A DNA stretch of 64,000 nt from Flavobacteriales bacterium UBA6057 (GCA_002428995.1 DIYJ01000006.1:62001-126000); one strand, 5' to 3'; shown: positions 6,366-15,657, numbered from the stretch's first letter. A program made the numbers and translations. The notes: generated by a model from the letters alone, not told the origin.

Positions 6366-8720
6366 ATGAATTATAGAACACTCAACGGAAGGCCCCAAAG
6401 CTTCAGGCATGTGCTGTTCATGCTCTTTCTGAGCCTTTTCACATTACCCGCATTTACTCAAATTGGAACGGGTGGATTCAACGAAACCTGGATTCAGCTA
6501 TGTCCACTCAGCAGTGATTGGCAGACTCTCTACACGTTCACGGGAGGAACTCTGGCGAATAACACCGAGGTACGCTGGATGAAATTCGATGGAACCAGTT
6601 GGACCGATGATGGGCCTGCCAACTTCACCGTTTCTCCACCTTCGGGTTCAACGGTAAATCAGTTCTCCTTGCGGGTAAGGTTTACAGGAGCGGAAACAGG
6701 AAACAATGTTTTTATATCCACCACTATTCAATCATCGAGTCCTGTTTTTGGCACCGGTTCAGGGGCAGCTTCGAAAGGGGAAGGCGCTTATGCGTTGAGA
6801 CTGGTGTCTAACGGAAACACGATCTACGATGTAGATCTTCCAATGTTTTTCGAGCAAGGTGTACGGCCCGCTGTTAAGATCAACGGACAAGAAGGAGATG
6901 ATTTGAACATAGAGGATTTGACGGTGCTTGAAGGATGCGCAAATCAAGTCCTGCTTCAAACCTTTTCAGGTTGTCAATCTGACGATATGACCTTGACAAT
7001 TACCGAAGTTGATGCGTTCGAGGCTGACCAGGCCAATTGGCCCTTTCGATTGCCAATAGGTGCTGGGGCTTTTTTTGGGCCTACGACCATGAATACAGCA
7101 CAGGTTAACGCCTTAAATGGAAGTGGCCTTGACATTCTTGGGCTACTCGGTCCTTCTCCCGGAGGGAAAACATTTCGCATTTCCTTGACGATGAATGCAT
7201 ACGGCACCGGGAAAACCTCGCACACACGAATGCATGTGAAAGAAGGAACCTGGGACCTGAGAATGAAGGATAACGACAATGACAACGGATCTGAGCCGTT
7301 CGATCCATTTGATGACGATCTGTTTCGCAGTACGGATATCTGGAACAAACTCTCAGATACCGATCCAATGTTTTGGGATGACGGTGAGCATGATGCTCCT
7401 GATCACGTGACGGTCGATGAGAACACCAACAAGCTCATGGTTAGGATTGAAAACCATGGTTGTACAGAAAGTGAATCAGTTCCGCTTCGCCTGTTCTGGA
7501 CGAGAGCTCGATTTCCTGAATATTGGGAAGAACATTGGATTTACAGTCTGTCTGACAATGTAGAAACAAGTGCGCAGCCTCCTTTTGATGACGTAGCTGC
7601 CGGTTCTGAGATTACGATCGTGAATCCAACAATGGCCGACCCTTACAATGACAACCAAGACCCATTTATGGTGCCACCACTTACCCCAAATCAGGTTTGG
7701 CCCATGACGTTTAATGACGATGCTGTGGATTGGTATCCACCAAATCCTGCAGATTTTGATGCTTCAAATGGCCAGATGCTAGGACTTGGACGCCCCATCA
7801 TCTGCTTGCTGGCGATACTCAACGAAAAATCGTCAGCCAAGGACCCGATCACGTGGGAACCCACAACAACTCAACAACCTATCAAGGATTATGTGAGAAA
7901 TAACAATAACGTCATTACCCGCAATACTCACATGGTGGATGATCAAACCTTCATTGTAGCTCCCGGAAACGGAACCTGGAACTATGGTTTCTCAACCATG
8001 GGAGTCACGCACAACCCACAGCCGGATGAAGAGGGCAATACGGAAGGTCCTATCACTACCACCATCTGTCTGGAGCAGCTTCCCACGAGCTACGCTGATG
8101 ACTATCTGGACTATGGAACCATAGAACTGGGAATGACCGATGACTTGTTCAACAGCTGGCAGAGTGGAGGCGAGCAAGAAGTAAACCTCCCTGAAATTGA
8201 TCCGGGGCTTTTTGATTTGCAGGCGAATACCGGATGTGTATCAAACATTGTAGTTGACCCTGGAATGAGCGAACAAGTTGGTGTGCGGTTCTGGGGAGAT
8301 GAAAGCAATCTTCCAACTCAAGACTTGGAATACACCTTCAAGCTCAGTATTTCTCGTTCCAATGGAACGCAGGAGGTGAGTTGCCTTTTGGACATTACCA
8401 TGCCGGCTAACTCCCCGCTGGGAGGCTCGAAGCGTGAAATCGAGTACACCGTTCGTGAAGTAGCCAAGGAGCGTGTATTGATCTTTCCCAATCCAGCGAA
8501 CGATCTGCTACACCTCCGTTTTCCATCGACAGACCTGACCGAGTCAGCCACTTTCGACATGGAAGTGCTGAACATGGCTGGCCAGGTGGTCATGAGTCAA
8601 AACACCTTGGAAATGAATGCGGATCACAAGATCTCTATTCAGGACCTGGATCATGGAGTTTACCTCATGTCCATCACAGCTGCCGGGGAAACCAGCGTCC
8701 ACCGAGTTGTGAAAAAGTAA
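6366..8720 (+). CDS. T9SS type A sorting domain-containing secreted protein
   Basis: 784 residues. A signal peptide (about 1-32, hydrophobic core VLFMLFLSLFTLPAF) is followed by a beta-rich region of unknown function. From about residue 295 a module seen in many Bacteroidota exported proteins appears: WDLRMKDNDNDNG...DIW, then NKLMVRIENHGC, LRLFWTR and the asparagine-rich VRNNNNVITRN...VDD. The C-terminal 80 residues (about 702-784) form a T9SS type A sorting domain (FPNPANDLLHLRF, DMEVLNMAGQVV, LDHGVYLMSI..G..SVHRVVKK). It should be exported by Sec, then by T9SS, with the sorting domain cleaved. No catalytic motif was recognised. It is a single gene with its own terminator downstream. Confidence 0.85.
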   Translation: MNYRTLNGRPQSFRHVLFMLFLSLFTLPAFTQIGTGGFNETWIQLCPLSSDWQTLYTFTGGTLANNTEVRWMKFDGTSWTDDGPANFTVSPPSGSTVNQFSLRVRFTGAETGNNVFISTTIQSSSPVFGTGSGAASKGEGAYALRLVSNGNTIYDVDLPMFFEQGVRPAVKINGQEGDDLNIEDLTVLEGCANQVLLQTFSGCQSDDMTLTITEVDAFEADQANWPFRLPIGAGAFFGPTTMNTAQVNALNGSGLDILGLLGPSPGGKTFRISLTMNAYGTGKTSHTRMHVKEGTWDLRMKDNDNDNGSEPFDPFDDDLFRSTDIWNKLSDTDPMFWDDGEHDAPDHVTVDENTNKLMVRIENHGCTESESVPLRLFWTRARFPEYWEEHWIYSLSDNVETSAQPPFDDVAAGSEITIVNPTMADPYNDNQDPFMVPPLTPNQVWPMTFNDDAVDWYPPNPADFDASNGQMLGLGRPIICLLAILNEKSSAKDPITWEPTTTQQPIKDYVRNNNNVITRNTHMVDDQTFIVAPGNGTWNYGFSTMGVTHNPQPDEEGNTEGPITTTICLEQLPTSYADDYLDYGTIELGMTDDLFNSWQSGGEQEVNLPEIDPGLFDLQANTGCVSNIVVDPGMSEQVGVRFWGDESNLPTQDLEYTFKLSISRSNGTQEVSCLLDITMPANSPLGGSKREIEYTVREVAKERVLIFPNPANDLLHLRFPSTDLTESATFDMEVLNMAGQVVMSQNTLEMNADHKISIQDLDHGVYLMSITAAGETSVHRVVKK

Positions 8721-8741
8721 TGCAGTAGTTATCCTGCGATC

Positions 8742-8776
8742 AAAAAGGCCGGGGCGTTGATTCGTTCCGGTCTTTT
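8742..8776 (+). terminator. intrinsic terminator
   Basis: Ten-pair stem: AAAGGCCGG-type left arm (8743-8752) pairs with CCGGTCTTTT (8767-8776) with one G.U pair and a 14-base loop, ending in a T-run. It follows the T9SS protein gene by 22 bases. Confidence 0.75.
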
Positions 8777-8815
8777 GCTTTTCAGTCGATCCACGCTAAC
8801 TTGACGTTGCCTGTC

Positions 8816-8823
8816 TATCTTTG
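8816..8823 (+). promoter_or_regulatory. Bacteroidota-type -7 promoter element
   Basis: TATCTTTG matches TAnnTTTG exactly and ends 19 bases before the ATG at 8843. A TTG (8801-8803) lies closer than the usual -33 distance, so only the -7 element is well supported. Confidence 0.45.
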
Positions 8824-8842
8824 ACTCCATCCAAATTAATTC

Positions 8843-9199
8843 ATGTCGCTCGAAGAAACTTACAAGGGCAAGTCCATTGAGTTCCTGATTGGTTTGCTGG
8901 AAAATCAGGCTGACTATACAGAGGACGCCCCAAGTGCGGCCCGTGCAGAACTCCACCGAAGGCAGGTAGACCAAGACGAAATACGCTCGATTGCCAGAAG
9001 AATGCTGCAAGACAAGATTCGCATGTACCTCGATGACTTTGACGTGCTCAATGATCAGTTGAGCTTACCCGAAAGCAGCATCCTGAATGAAGAAGAGGTG
9101 AAAGCAGAGTTTCGAATTGTGTTCGCCCAATGGAAGGCCAACAAGGAGGATATGATTCCAGACAGTTGGCAATACGTGATTGGCGCTGCGTTGGGCTAG
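8843..9199 (+). CDS. hypothetical protein, 118 residues
   Basis: I do not recognise this protein. It is predicted mostly helical and acidic, with a first half rich in Glu/Asp/Arg (YKGKSIEFLIGLLENQADYTEDAP; RAELHRRQVDQDEIRSIARRML) and a C-terminal tryptophan pair (QWKAN..DSWQYV). No signal peptide or membrane segment, so it is probably cytoplasmic. It is a monocistronic unit between a terminator with a matching promoter element and the convergent SRPBCC gene 23 bases downstream. The clean promoter, ATG and open frame support a real gene. Confidence 0.6.
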   Translation: MSLEETYKGKSIEFLIGLLENQADYTEDAPSAARAELHRRQVDQDEIRSIARRMLQDKIRMYLDDFDVLNDQLSLPESSILNEEEVKAEFRIVFAQWKANKEDMIPDSWQYVIGAALG

Positions 9200-9222
9200 A
9201 GCGGTTTTGGTCGTATACTGTG

Positions 9223-9615
9223 TCATCTTCGTTTCCCGAAGTAAACCAGCATCGGCTCAAAATAGTTGTCGATCCAGCCCTGCTCGTAATCTGGCTGACC
9301 ATTTGGTATATTCCTGTGAATGAGTGTTAGCAGGCATTGACCGTCAACATCTTTTAATCTGATCACTAATTCTGAGTCTTCATCCTGCTCATCAAACTCC
9401 ACCGTTCGCCAGGACTGAACGATCTCTTGACCTTGGATCAGCTTCTTATTGACGCCATGGATGTACTCATCCCAAGCCGAAAAAGCTTCACCCTCCGCAT
9501 CGCTGCAGATCGCTTCACCACCTGTCATTTGAGAGTGTGCCTTGCTGTCCAGCCAAGCTTTGTAAACTTCCTCCGCAGTAGCTGGAATCAGTTGTTCTAT
9601 CTCAAAATGGATCAT
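9223..9615 (-). CDS. SRPBCC / AHSA1-like domain protein
   Basis: 130 residues with the START-like fold pattern of the activator of Hsp90 ATPase 1 homology family. An N-terminal strand FEIEQLIPATAEEVYKAWLDSKAHSQMTGG is the family hallmark; FSAWDEYIHGVNKKLIQGQEIVQSWR, a beta strand pair and a C-terminal helix GWIDNYFEPMLVYF follow. Such proteins bind hydrophobic ligands or act as chaperone helpers, and the ligand here is unknown. The gene starts 12 bases after the CvfB-like gene on the same strand, so the two probably form one transcript. Confidence 0.85.
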   Translation of the reverse strand: MIHFEIEQLIPATAEEVYKAWLDSKAHSQMTGGEAICSDAEGEAFSAWDEYIHGVNKKLIQGQEIVQSWRTVEFDEQDEDSELVIRLKDVDGQCLLTLIHRNIPNGQPDYEQGWIDNYFEPMLVYFGKRR

Positions 9616-9627
9616 GGCAGTTTAGAT

Positions 9628-10458
9628 TTAATTCAACCGAAGTCCGTCCTCTTCAATGCGAATGATCTTCCGCTTGTAAAGGTTCCCAACGGCCTTTTTG
9701 AAAGACTTTTTGCTCATCTGGAGTGTCTCTTGAATGGCTTCTGGCGCACTCTTGTCTGTTAGCGGAAGAAAACCATCATTCGCTTCTAAAGCATCGAGTA
9801 ATGTGCGCGAAGTGTCCTCGATATTCCCTGTGAAACCAGGTTTTTGCAACAGAACGTCCACGCGACCATCCTGACGAATCTGGTTTACATACCCCTGGCG
9901 TTTTTCACCTGACATCACCGGCACAAAGGTTTGTGAGTTGTAGATCATGCCGACATATTTATCATTCACAATCACACGGTATCCCAGCTCGTGTTCCATC
10001 CACACCCAGATGTCTACCTCGTTGCCCTTTTCAATGTCCACCGCCTGATCGGTCATGAAACGATCGAGTCGGGAAGAGGCCACCAAGCGATCCGTCTTCT
10101 CATCAAGATAGATGTAGACCAGGTATTTCTGCCCGACCTCCATGTTGATGTTTTGTTCCTTCTTCGGAACAAAAAGGTCCTTCATAAGCCCCCAATCAAG
10201 GAAGGCGCCCATGGGAGCAACGCTCACAACTTCAAGAAAAGCCAGTCGATTGACAATGCCCAGAGGCTCATCAGTGGTGGCGATCAGACGATCTTCTGAG
10301 TCATTGTAAATAAACACTTCCATTCGATCCCCAATCCGATATAAATCCGGGACATAGCGCTTGGGAAGCAGCACTTCGTTGCCTTCTTCATCCGTCAGGA
10401 AAATACCAATGCTCGCATCCCGTGCAATGGTGAGAGTGTTATAGTCTCCAATGATCAC
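9628..10458 (-). CDS. cvfB: CvfB-like S1 RNA-binding protein
   Basis: 276 residues with the CvfB/YitL architecture: S1-like domains at about 1-62, 68-135 and 150-215 (second domain with VAPMGAFLDWGLMKDLFVPKKEQ, a typical S1 strand pattern) and a C-terminal winged helix (about 220-276, MSKKSFKKAVGNLYKRKII). Family members bind RNA and affect virulence or translation in Gram-positive bacteria. The start codon is GTG (10456-10458). A TAGCTTCG promoter-like element sits directly in front of it on the minus strand (about 10463-10470), so the leader would be very short. It is the first gene of a two-gene unit with the SRPBCC protein. Confidence 0.88.
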   Translation of the reverse strand: MIIGDYNTLTIARDASIGIFLTDEEGNEVLLPKRYVPDLYRIGDRMEVFIYNDSEDRLIATTDEPLGIVNRLAFLEVVSVAPMGAFLDWGLMKDLFVPKKEQNINMEVGQKYLVYIYLDEKTDRLVASSRLDRFMTDQAVDIEKGNEVDIWVWMEHELGYRVIVNDKYVGMIYNSQTFVPVMSGEKRQGYVNQIRQDGRVDVLLQKPGFTGNIEDTSRTLLDALEANDGFLPLTDKSAPEAIQETLQMSKKSFKKAVGNLYKRKIIRIEEDGLRLN

Positions 10459-10624
10459 GGGGCGAAGCTAGGAAAACGTTTTGTGGGCTATCAGCTTCTA
10501 GGGAGTGGGAGTTCACTAGTTCACCCTCCTTTTGAAGTTGTGATTGAACTTGCAGTTGCAGTTGAACTTTGATCCTTGACCCTTGAACTTTAATCTCACC
10601 CTACGTTTCACATTTTAGAATCTA

Positions 10625-10632
10625 CATCTTTG
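10625..10632 (+). promoter_or_regulatory. promoter-like element before the nucleoid-associated gene
   Basis: CATCTTTG resembles the Bacteroidota -7 element TAnnTTTG with one mismatch and ends four bases before the ATG at 10637, implying a nearly leaderless transcript. The 178-base divergent region also contains short TTGAACTT-like repeats (10540-10590) of unknown meaning. Confidence 0.3.
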
Positions 10633-10636
10633 CGGC

Positions 10637-11683
10637 ATGTTGGATTTCAGTGCTGCACACATCACCCGAATGGTGATTCACTATGTAGGAAACAAGGCGC
10701 GAGAAGAGCGTCTGGTTCTATCAGATAATCATTTGCGAACTCTAGCGGTAGAGGAGGAGGAGCTGTTTTTGGATTACTTCCTGAAACCCTTTCAAAATGA
10801 GGACTACCATGCCTTCAGTCATCACTCTGAGCTGGAAATGAACGAAGCCTACAATTACGTTTACTCGGCCTTCGAGACGCCCACTGAATTTTTGCCAAGC
10901 TCACGAAAGCTGGCAGGACACCTCTTTGAGTGTTCTGTTCATCCGCGCATCAATGGAGGTGAGTTCTACATGGTTCACTTTGCCGATGTGGTGGTAGATG
11001 GTGAAGCTGTGGAGGCCATTGGTTTATTCAAGTCAGAGCGAAAGGATTACTTCCTGAATGTTGTACCAGACACAGAGACTTTCGGGGTTGAATTTGACGA
11101 AGGCATCGACATTCGCAAACTCGATAAGGGCTGCCTCATTCTACACCAGGATGCAAAAAAGGGCTTCAAGATCCTGACGCATGATCAGCTCAGCAAAGGT
11201 GAAGAAGCACAATACTGGAAGGAAGATTTTCTTGGCGTAGCTCCCACGTCAAACGAGTACGCCATGACCAAAAACTACATGAGCATGTGCAAGTCTTTTG
11301 TGACAGATCATATGCCACAGGAGTTTGAAGTGGATCGAGCTACTCAGATCGATCTTCTAAACCGCTCTTCTGACTATTTCACTGGTAATGAGAGCGTAAG
11401 CAATGCCGGATTCACGGAAGCAGTACTGGAACAACCTGAAGTGATTGAGTCATTCCACGAATACCGCGAACAGTTCACCGAAGATCACGGCATCACCATT
11501 GAGGATGAATTTGAGTCTTCGAAACAAGCTGTGAAGCAAGGTAAAAAGCTATTCAAGAGTGTGCTGAAACTTGATAAGAATTTCCATATTTACGTGCATG
11601 GAAACCGTGAGTACATTGAGCAGGGTTTCGATGATGACAAGGGAATGAAGTATTACAAGGTTTTTTACAACGAGGAAAAGTAA
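10637..11683 (+). CDS. nucleoid-associated protein, NdpA/YejK family
   Basis: 348 residues matching the 37-kDa nucleoid-associated protein family (PF04245): an N-terminal HITRMVIHYVGNK segment, a central GGEFYMVHFADVVVDGEAVEAIGLFKSE block, and C-terminal helices with KQAVKQGKKLFKSVLKLDKNFHIYVHGNREYIEQG. YejK binds nucleoid DNA in E. coli. No signal peptide, so cytoplasmic. Only two bases separate its stop from the ATG of an outer-membrane barrel gene, an unexpected partnership for a DNA-associated protein. Confidence 0.88.
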   Translation: MLDFSAAHITRMVIHYVGNKAREERLVLSDNHLRTLAVEEEELFLDYFLKPFQNEDYHAFSHHSELEMNEAYNYVYSAFETPTEFLPSSRKLAGHLFECSVHPRINGGEFYMVHFADVVVDGEAVEAIGLFKSERKDYFLNVVPDTETFGVEFDEGIDIRKLDKGCLILHQDAKKGFKILTHDQLSKGEEAQYWKEDFLGVAPTSNEYAMTKNYMSMCKSFVTDHMPQEFEVDRATQIDLLNRSSDYFTGNESVSNAGFTEAVLEQPEVIESFHEYREQFTEDHGITIEDEFESSKQAVKQGKKLFKSVLKLDKNFHIYVHGNREYIEQGFDDDKGMKYYKVFYNEEK

Positions 11684-11685
11684 GT

Positions 11686-12768
11686 ATGCGATCCGCAATA
11701 GCACTATTGCTGGCGGTTTTTCTTACTTCGTTGGCGTTCGCCCAGGATTCTACAGATTCACGCGATAAAACCTTCGGGATTCTACCCGTCCCGGCTTTTG
11801 GTTATACACCCGAAACAAGAGGATATGTGGGTGCTGTGGCGTTAGTCACCACTGACTTTTACAAGAACGACTCCACTCGAATCTCAAACGGTAAGCTGGA
11901 GATCAACTACACGCAAAACCGCCAGTGGATTTTTACCGCGGCTTATGAGCACTACTTTCCGAATGACGACTACATCTTGACAACCAGTTTGAGCTACCTC
12001 CTGTTTCCTGAGCTGTTTTACGGAATTGGAAACAACACCGAGGAGGAAGATGAAGAGTTGTATGAAAGCCGCAGAATCGAATGGTTTGCTGGACTTGAGC
12101 AGCGGATTTTCAGCCGAATGTATGTGGGAGTGTTTGTACAAGGTCAGAGGATGTGGGATGTCGCTTTCCCTGAGAACACGGGGTTTTCCTCAGAAGGTAT
12201 CACTGGCTTTGATGGGGGCATCAGCTCAGGAGGGGGCTATGCCCTGCGTTGGGATAATAGAGACGGTGTATTAAACGCTACCGAAGGCTGGCTTGCCCAA
12301 TGGCAACACACGGTGTTTGATGACCTTACGGGGAGTGAATTCGAGTTTCAGCGAATGCGCCTCGACATTCGCAAGTTTCAGCGAATCACCAAAAGCTCAG
12401 TGCTTGCTTTTCAAGGCCTTGCTCAGTTCCATACGAACGAGCCTCCTATGCGCATGTTGGCCTTGCTAGGTGGTGATCAAATCATGCGCGGCTATTACAT
12501 CGGGCAGTATCGTGATCGTCAGTTGGGCGCTGTTCAGGCGGAGTGGAGGCAGCAACTCTTTTGGCGAGTCGGAGTCGTTGGTTTCGCGGGTGTGGGAAAA
12601 GTAGGACGAAGAGTTGGCAATCTCACTCCCACCAATCTCAAACCATCGTATGGTGGTGGCCTCCGCTTCAGAGTGGATGATGAGGACAATATCAACATGC
12701 GGTTCGATTTCGCTGCCGGAAGTGATGGAAGCACTGGTTTCTATGTAGCGTTTGGGGAGGCTTTTTAG
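11686..12768 (+). CDS. BamA/TamA-family outer membrane beta-barrel protein
   Basis: 360 residues. A signal peptide (about 1-19, LLLAVFLTSLAFAQ) is followed directly by a barrel with no POTRA domains. Alternating strands include the family phrases GYALRWDNRDGVLNATEGW, LLGGDQIMRGYYIGQYRDRQ and a C-terminal NMRFDFAAG...FYVAFGEAF ending in an aromatic residue, as expected for an outer-membrane strand. It fits the surface-antigen (Bac_surface_Ag, PF01103) barrel without assembly domains, like many Bacteroidota orphan barrels. The substrate is unknown. Tightly coupled to the upstream nucleoid-associated gene. Confidence 0.85.
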   Translation: MRSAIALLLAVFLTSLAFAQDSTDSRDKTFGILPVPAFGYTPETRGYVGAVALVTTDFYKNDSTRISNGKLEINYTQNRQWIFTAAYEHYFPNDDYILTTSLSYLLFPELFYGIGNNTEEEDEELYESRRIEWFAGLEQRIFSRMYVGVFVQGQRMWDVAFPENTGFSSEGITGFDGGISSGGGYALRWDNRDGVLNATEGWLAQWQHTVFDDLTGSEFEFQRMRLDIRKFQRITKSSVLAFQGLAQFHTNEPPMRMLALLGGDQIMRGYYIGQYRDRQLGAVQAEWRQQLFWRVGVVGFAGVGKVGRRVGNLTPTNLKPSYGGGLRFRVDDEDNINMRFDFAAGSDGSTGFYVAFGEAF

Positions 12769-12819
12769 CCCAGAGTTCCGCTCGACCGATACTCACAGTT
12801 ACAATTCGTACCCAACACC

Positions 12820-12839
12820 AACGTTTGTGTTACGTCTGT
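12820..12839 (+). promoter_or_regulatory. possible LytTR half-sites and nearby palindrome
   Basis: AACGTTTGT (12820-12828) fits the published LytTR consensus [TA][AC][CA]GTTN[AG][TG] fully, and TACGTCTGT (12831-12839) fits eight of nine. They are 11 bases apart, not the usual 21-22. A palindrome GCCTTAGGTAAGGC lies further down at 12919-12932, 26 bases before the kinase ATG. Either could control the kinase/regulator operon. Confidence 0.25.
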
Positions 12840-12958
12840 CATAAGGTAGTGGGAAGTTCTTGTTGATTTTGAGCACTTCAACGGATGACCTTCTTACTAC
12901 TGAAAAGGACCAGTTTCTGCCTTAGGTAAGGCAATCTTGCAAGATCAAAACCACCACC

Positions 12959-14815
12959 ATGCAAGCCATTGCGAAAGAGCGTTGTGTGTATATCCGCTTG
13001 TTGCCATTCTGGCTGCTCATGTTATGCGCTCAGCCTACCTATTCATCAGACGCTCCAAGAATCGATTCCCTCAGGAGTGCATTGAAGTCCGCTTCCACCA
13101 AGGCAGAGGCGTTCGAGCTCACCTTCGAGCTTAGTCAGAGTTTTGTCCACTCTTCCATGGATTCCTCTCTTCGCTATGCCGCTCAGGCCATAGCCCTGTC
13201 TCAGTCCATGACTCCTGAGACACAGATGCGTGCCTACTCAAGAGGTTCGAGGATGGCGAAAGTGCGCGGAGATTTCGACCTCGGTATTCAGTATTCACAG
13301 CATGGACTCACGCTAGCTGTTCAGGAACGCGATACTGTGAGGCGCATTAGGTTCTATCAGCAATTAGGGGGATTGTATCACTACCTGTCCGATTATGACA
13401 AGGCCATGCACTATTTCTCTCTCGGTAAGTCGTGGCTCAGGCATCACCACAATCCCAGGAGCGAGATGCAATTTGATGCGAATATTGCTCATATCTATCG
13501 GCTCACAGGCCGGCCACACAAAGCACTTGAACTATACATGAGTGTTGTCAACCGGGGCAACCGACTGGGGAAAATCCAGTGTTCCATGTATGGTGATATT
13601 GGGAAAACATACACTCAGCTGGAGCGCTATGAAGAAGCGATCGCATATCACCTTCAGCACATCGATTGTTCGGGTGAGTATTTCCCTCAGCGCCAAAACT
13701 CTTTTTCCAGCGCCTACATTGATCTCGCTGATGCATACCTCCTGAATGGCGAATCCGCTAAAGCATTGACGATTGCCAAAGAAGGAATGGAACTGGCGCG
13801 ATCGTTTGGGAATTACCTCCACATGCGCGAGCATGCTGAGAACCTTGCAGAAGCTCATGCAGCACAAAATCGCTTTGATCTCGCTTACGCCTACCATCAG
13901 ATGTTTGCCAGATTGAAAGACTCCATTTTGAATGAAGCCAGTGCGAAAACCATTGCCGAACTTGAAATAAGATATGAGACCGAGCGGAAAGAACATGAAC
14001 TGACGGAAGCGAGGCAAATGCTGCACATTCAGGCATTGGAGCGGAAACACCAGTGGAGAGTCACCACATTATCAGCCGGTTTGATCATTCTCCTCTGCCT
14101 GATCCTTGCACTTGTGATTCAGCTGAGAAGCCATCGTATCCGGAACAAGAACATCGAATTGGGAAAGCGATTGCTTCGTGCTCAAATGAACCCTCATTTC
14201 CTTTTTAACACTTTGATGGCGATGAAGAGTTTTCTCTATCGTGGAGATGTTGTAGCGATGGATCATTACCTCTTCCGGTTAGCTACTCACGTGCGCAGTA
14301 CCCTGGAGGGAACAAGGCTTGAGTATATCTCGTTGGAAAAAGAGCGACAGAACTGGCATGACTACTTGGAATTGCAGCAATTAAGGCTTCAGGGGCGTTT
14401 CGATTTCAGCATTCATCTGGAGCCTGATGTGAATGCCCCATCCTGGCTCTTGCCGCCCATGCTGGTTCAACCGTTGTTAGAAAATGCGGTAAAACATGGA
14501 CTGAGGAAAACCATTCCAGGCAAACAAGGCGACATACAGGTTCAGGTTTCCAGGGAAGGTAGCTGGACCTCGATCATTGTTGAAGACAATGGAAAAGGAT
14601 TGGAAACTGAGAAGGTGAAACAAGGAGTTCGACATCGATCGATGGGAACTCAGATCATCCTTGATCGCCTGGCTTTTATAAATGGCAGACGGAAAGGGAA
14701 GGCAACTCTGCAACTGGAAACCATCACAGTTGATGACGTTGTTCGCGGAACCCGCGCCATCCTTCGCCTGCCATTGGTTCATGTATCTAACCTTCAAACT
14801 CAACCCGCTTTATGA
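12959..14815 (+). CDS. TPR-containing LytS-type sensor histidine kinase
   Basis: 618 residues. A signal peptide or anchor (about 10-28), a periplasmic array of tetratricopeptide repeats (about 60-340; recurring YxxAIxYxxxxL patterns such as YEEAIAYHLQHI and PHKALELYMSVV), one membrane helix (about 366-386, TLSAGLIILLCLILALVIQL), then the His_kinase domain with MNPHFLFNTLMAM (phospho-acceptor His413), the N-box ENAVKHGL and EDNGKGL. The TPR domain probably senses a periplasmic protein or peptide. The stop overlaps the LytTR regulator start by four bases (14812-14815), so both are coupled. Confidence 0.92.
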   Translation: MQAIAKERCVYIRLLPFWLLMLCAQPTYSSDAPRIDSLRSALKSASTKAEAFELTFELSQSFVHSSMDSSLRYAAQAIALSQSMTPETQMRAYSRGSRMAKVRGDFDLGIQYSQHGLTLAVQERDTVRRIRFYQQLGGLYHYLSDYDKAMHYFSLGKSWLRHHHNPRSEMQFDANIAHIYRLTGRPHKALELYMSVVNRGNRLGKIQCSMYGDIGKTYTQLERYEEAIAYHLQHIDCSGEYFPQRQNSFSSAYIDLADAYLLNGESAKALTIAKEGMELARSFGNYLHMREHAENLAEAHAAQNRFDLAYAYHQMFARLKDSILNEASAKTIAELEIRYETERKEHELTEARQMLHIQALERKHQWRVTTLSAGLIILLCLILALVIQLRSHRIRNKNIELGKRLLRAQMNPHFLFNTLMAMKSFLYRGDVVAMDHYLFRLATHVRSTLEGTRLEYISLEKERQNWHDYLELQQLRLQGRFDFSIHLEPDVNAPSWLLPPMLVQPLLENAVKHGLRKTIPGKQGDIQVQVSREGSWTSIIVEDNGKGLETEKVKQGVRHRSMGTQIILDRLAFINGRRKGKATLQLETITVDDVVRGTRAILRLPLVHVSNLQTQPAL

Positions 14816-15534
14816 ATGCCATGATCATTGACGATGAGCCTGCTGTATGCGATTCTCTTACACAAATGCTCCATTTTTACTGCCCGGAGTTGCAGTTGAT
14901 GAATCCGGCTCATTCAGTCGGAGAAGCCATTGAGTCGCTCACCCGCATCCAACCGGACTTACTCTTCCTGGACATCGAGATGCCGGATGGTACTGGATTT
15001 GACTTGCTCAGGCAATTGCCTCATTACAATCAGAAGGTGGTTTTCTTCACAGCTCATGAAGAATATGCAATTGATGCTGTGAGGGTGCAGCCATTGGATT
15101 ATTTGCTAAAGCCTGTCGACCCTCGGCAACTCCTCGATGTTGTTGAACGAGCGCGTGAATTGATCACCAGAGAAAAGCAGGAATTGGAGGCGCCATTCGC
15201 TCCAAAGAATTTCAAGATTGTGCTCAGGAAAGAAGATGCCGTGCATGTGTTGGAGGCGGAACAAATTCTTCATTGCCGGGCAGAGGGAAATTACACTTGG
15301 TTTTTCACAGCAGATGGGCAGGAGATCTTGGTCTCCAAGACCATGAAGAGCTTTGAGGAGCAACTGTTGCAGACAGGCTTTTTTAAGGTTCATCGCTCGC
15401 ATATCCTCAACCTTCGGGCGGTCCGGTGTTTTGAGAAGCGCGATGGCGGAGTTGTGCGGCTTTGCAATGGAGCCGAAATACCCGTGGCTTCCAGGAAACG
15501 AGATTCATTTCTAAAGGCGCTGGCGGCTTTTTAG
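14812..15534 (+). CDS. LytTR-family response regulator
   Basis: 240 residues: a receiver with IDDE, phospho-acceptor Asp54 (FLDIEMPDGTGF), FFTAHEEYA and LLKPVD, then a LytTR DNA-binding domain (about 140-240) with FFKVHRSHILN. It is the partner of the overlapping TPR kinase. Target genes are unknown; the next gene downstream (tryptophan 2,3-dioxygenase) is separated by a terminator, so it need not be a target. Confidence 0.93.
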   Translation: MNAMIIDDEPAVCDSLTQMLHFYCPELQLMNPAHSVGEAIESLTRIQPDLLFLDIEMPDGTGFDLLRQLPHYNQKVVFFTAHEEYAIDAVRVQPLDYLLKPVDPRQLLDVVERARELITREKQELEAPFAPKNFKIVLRKEDAVHVLEAEQILHCRAEGNYTWFFTADGQEILVSKTMKSFEEQLLQTGFFKVHRSHILNLRAVRCFEKRDGGVVRLCNGAEIPVASRKRDSFLKALAAF

Positions 15535-15568
15535 CCCCGGTTTTCTGTTTCCCGTTCACAAGGACCTG

Positions 15569-15590
15569 AGCAAGGTCAACTTGCTTTTTT
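15569..15590 (+). terminator. intrinsic terminator
   Basis: AGCAAG (15569-15574), loop GTCAA, CTTGCT (15580-15585) and a six-T run, 34 bases after the regulator stop. Confidence 0.75.
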
Positions 15591-15657
15591 ATTCGGATAG
15601 CGACATCTTGCCCGCCCAAGACAGGACTTGCGCATCAACCACAATAGAACGAGAGAC

